Shown piece after piece: positions 4,832 to 5,067 of a stretch of 5,067 bases of DNA. The translations under genes and the position numbers were made by a program. This stretch comes from Defluviicoccus vanus (GTDB lineage Bacteria > Pseudomonadota > Alphaproteobacteria > Rhodospirillales > Defluviicoccaceae), in assembly GCF_014672695.1 (NCBI RefSeq), contig NZ_CP053923.1, positions 237,420 through 242,486 of the forward strand, read 5' to 3'. Within the stretch, counting starts at the first letter, position 1; each line of letters opens with the position of its first letter. Under the pieces are notes generated by a model. It was not told the origin of the DNA and searched no databases. It worked only from the letters and a program-made list of their open reading frames with translations.

Positions 4832-5062
4832 ATGGCCGTGCAACGCAGGATCAAGACCCCCGGAGAGAAGATGCGCGCCTATCGGGCGCGGTTGCGGGCG
4901 GCCGGGTTGCGGCCGGTGCAGATCTGGGTACCGGACGTGCGGGCGCCGAACTTCGTCGAGGAGGCGCGGCGGCAGTCGCTGCGTGCCAGCCGGCATCCGA
5001 GTGAAAAGAACGCGATCGACTTCATCGAGGCGGTCGCCGAGCTTGACGACGACGCATCGTGA
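4832..5062 (+). CDS. Antitoxin, MazE family (DUF3018-like)
   Basis: A 76-residue protein. It begins with a basic segment (MAVQRRIKTPGEKMRAYRARLRA) and then GLRPVQIWVPDVRAPNF at 25-41, followed by a charged EEARRQS helix and an acidic C-terminus (AVAELDDDAS). The pattern RxxGLRPVQIWVPD followed by the FxEExRRQS region is that of the small alphaproteobacterial antitoxins annotated as MazE-family/DUF3018, partners of MazF/PemK-type endoribonucleases. The antitoxin would bind and neutralise the toxin through its C-terminal tail and bind DNA with the N-terminal part. ATG 4832 is preferred over GTG 4826, because GAGGTGA (4823-4829) ends just ahead of the ATG with suitable spacing, while the GTG has no ribosome site and lies within it. 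The TGA at 5060-5062 overlaps a GTG at 5059, suggesting translational coupling to the toxin. The frame is intact and the gene is probably functional. Confidence 0.85.
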   Translation: MAVQRRIKTPGEKMRAYRARLRAAGLRPVQIWVPDVRAPNFVEEARRQSLRASRHPSEKNAIDFIEAVAELDDDAS

Positions 5063-5067
5063 GGCGC
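5059..5067 (+). CDS. Probable MazF/PemK-type toxin, first three codons only
   Basis: GTG AGG CGC begins in a 4-base GTGA overlap with the antitoxin stop and gives M-R-R before the window ends. MazF/PemK toxins paired with this antitoxin family usually begin with a Lys/Arg-rich start such as M-(K/R)-R-G-D. Identity rests on position and on the antitoxin's family, since almost none of the gene is visible. The expected product is an mRNA-cleaving ribonuclease. Confidence 0.5.

Noticed and set aside
4724..4996. 90-residue minus-strand frame opposite the antitoxin
   Set aside because: It is Arg/Pro-rich, overlaps the well-supported antitoxin frame and the promoter region, and has no recognisable motif.

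Overview
This is a GC-rich window with strong alphaproteobacterial character. The repeat protein (DWAMTQNNLGNAL-type units), the MazE-family antitoxin and the MazG/Pgm sequences all look like those of Rhodospirillales-type organisms. That assignment rests on sequence style only and is tentative. The window has a conserved housekeeping part on the left (about 1-1710), a zone of decay in the middle (about 1711-4712), and the start of a toxin-antitoxin operon at the right edge (about 4740-5067).

Left part: the C-terminal half of phosphoglucomutase (pgm, + strand, enters from outside the window) converges on mazG (- strand), a tandem-domain nucleoside triphosphate pyrophosphohydrolase. The 129-bp gap between them holds a hairpin and a perfect 14-bp palindrome. 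Upstream of mazG, in the same direction, lies a Nudix hydrolase gene whose N-terminal half reads well. It breaks off before the catalytic Nudix box, so it appears truncated.

Middle: a - strand gene of about 2.5 kb is broken in several ways. Read through its lesions it encodes, in order: the first ~15 residues of a TIR domain (MAEPGAIFISYRRSE), no recognisable remainder of the TIR domain, a cytoplasmic basic segment with one transmembrane helix, a TolB/FlgO-like alpha/beta domain, ten 47-residue TPR-like repeats (141-bp period) and a charged C-terminal tail. Visible lesions are loss of the TIR body with an early stop, a one-base frameshift at a G run inside the membrane helix, and a Trp-to-opal stop in the eighth repeat. 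I infer the wreck of a TIR-TM-TPR protein, an architecture associated with NAD-cleaving or signalling immune receptors. Two adjacent repeats share a perfect 161-bp match, so the array was still changing by duplication recently.

Right part: a short MazE-family antitoxin gene (+ strand) ends in a GTGA overlap with what looks like the first codons of its MazF/PemK toxin, cut by the window edge. The region between the TIR remnant and the antitoxin is compact. An inverted repeat GGCGCAAT/ATTGCGCC supplies a TTGCGC -35-like box to each of two divergent candidate promoters, and a perfect 14-bp palindrome covers the antitoxin -10 box, a likely autoregulatory operator. No RNA genes, CRISPR arrays or insertion sequences were seen.
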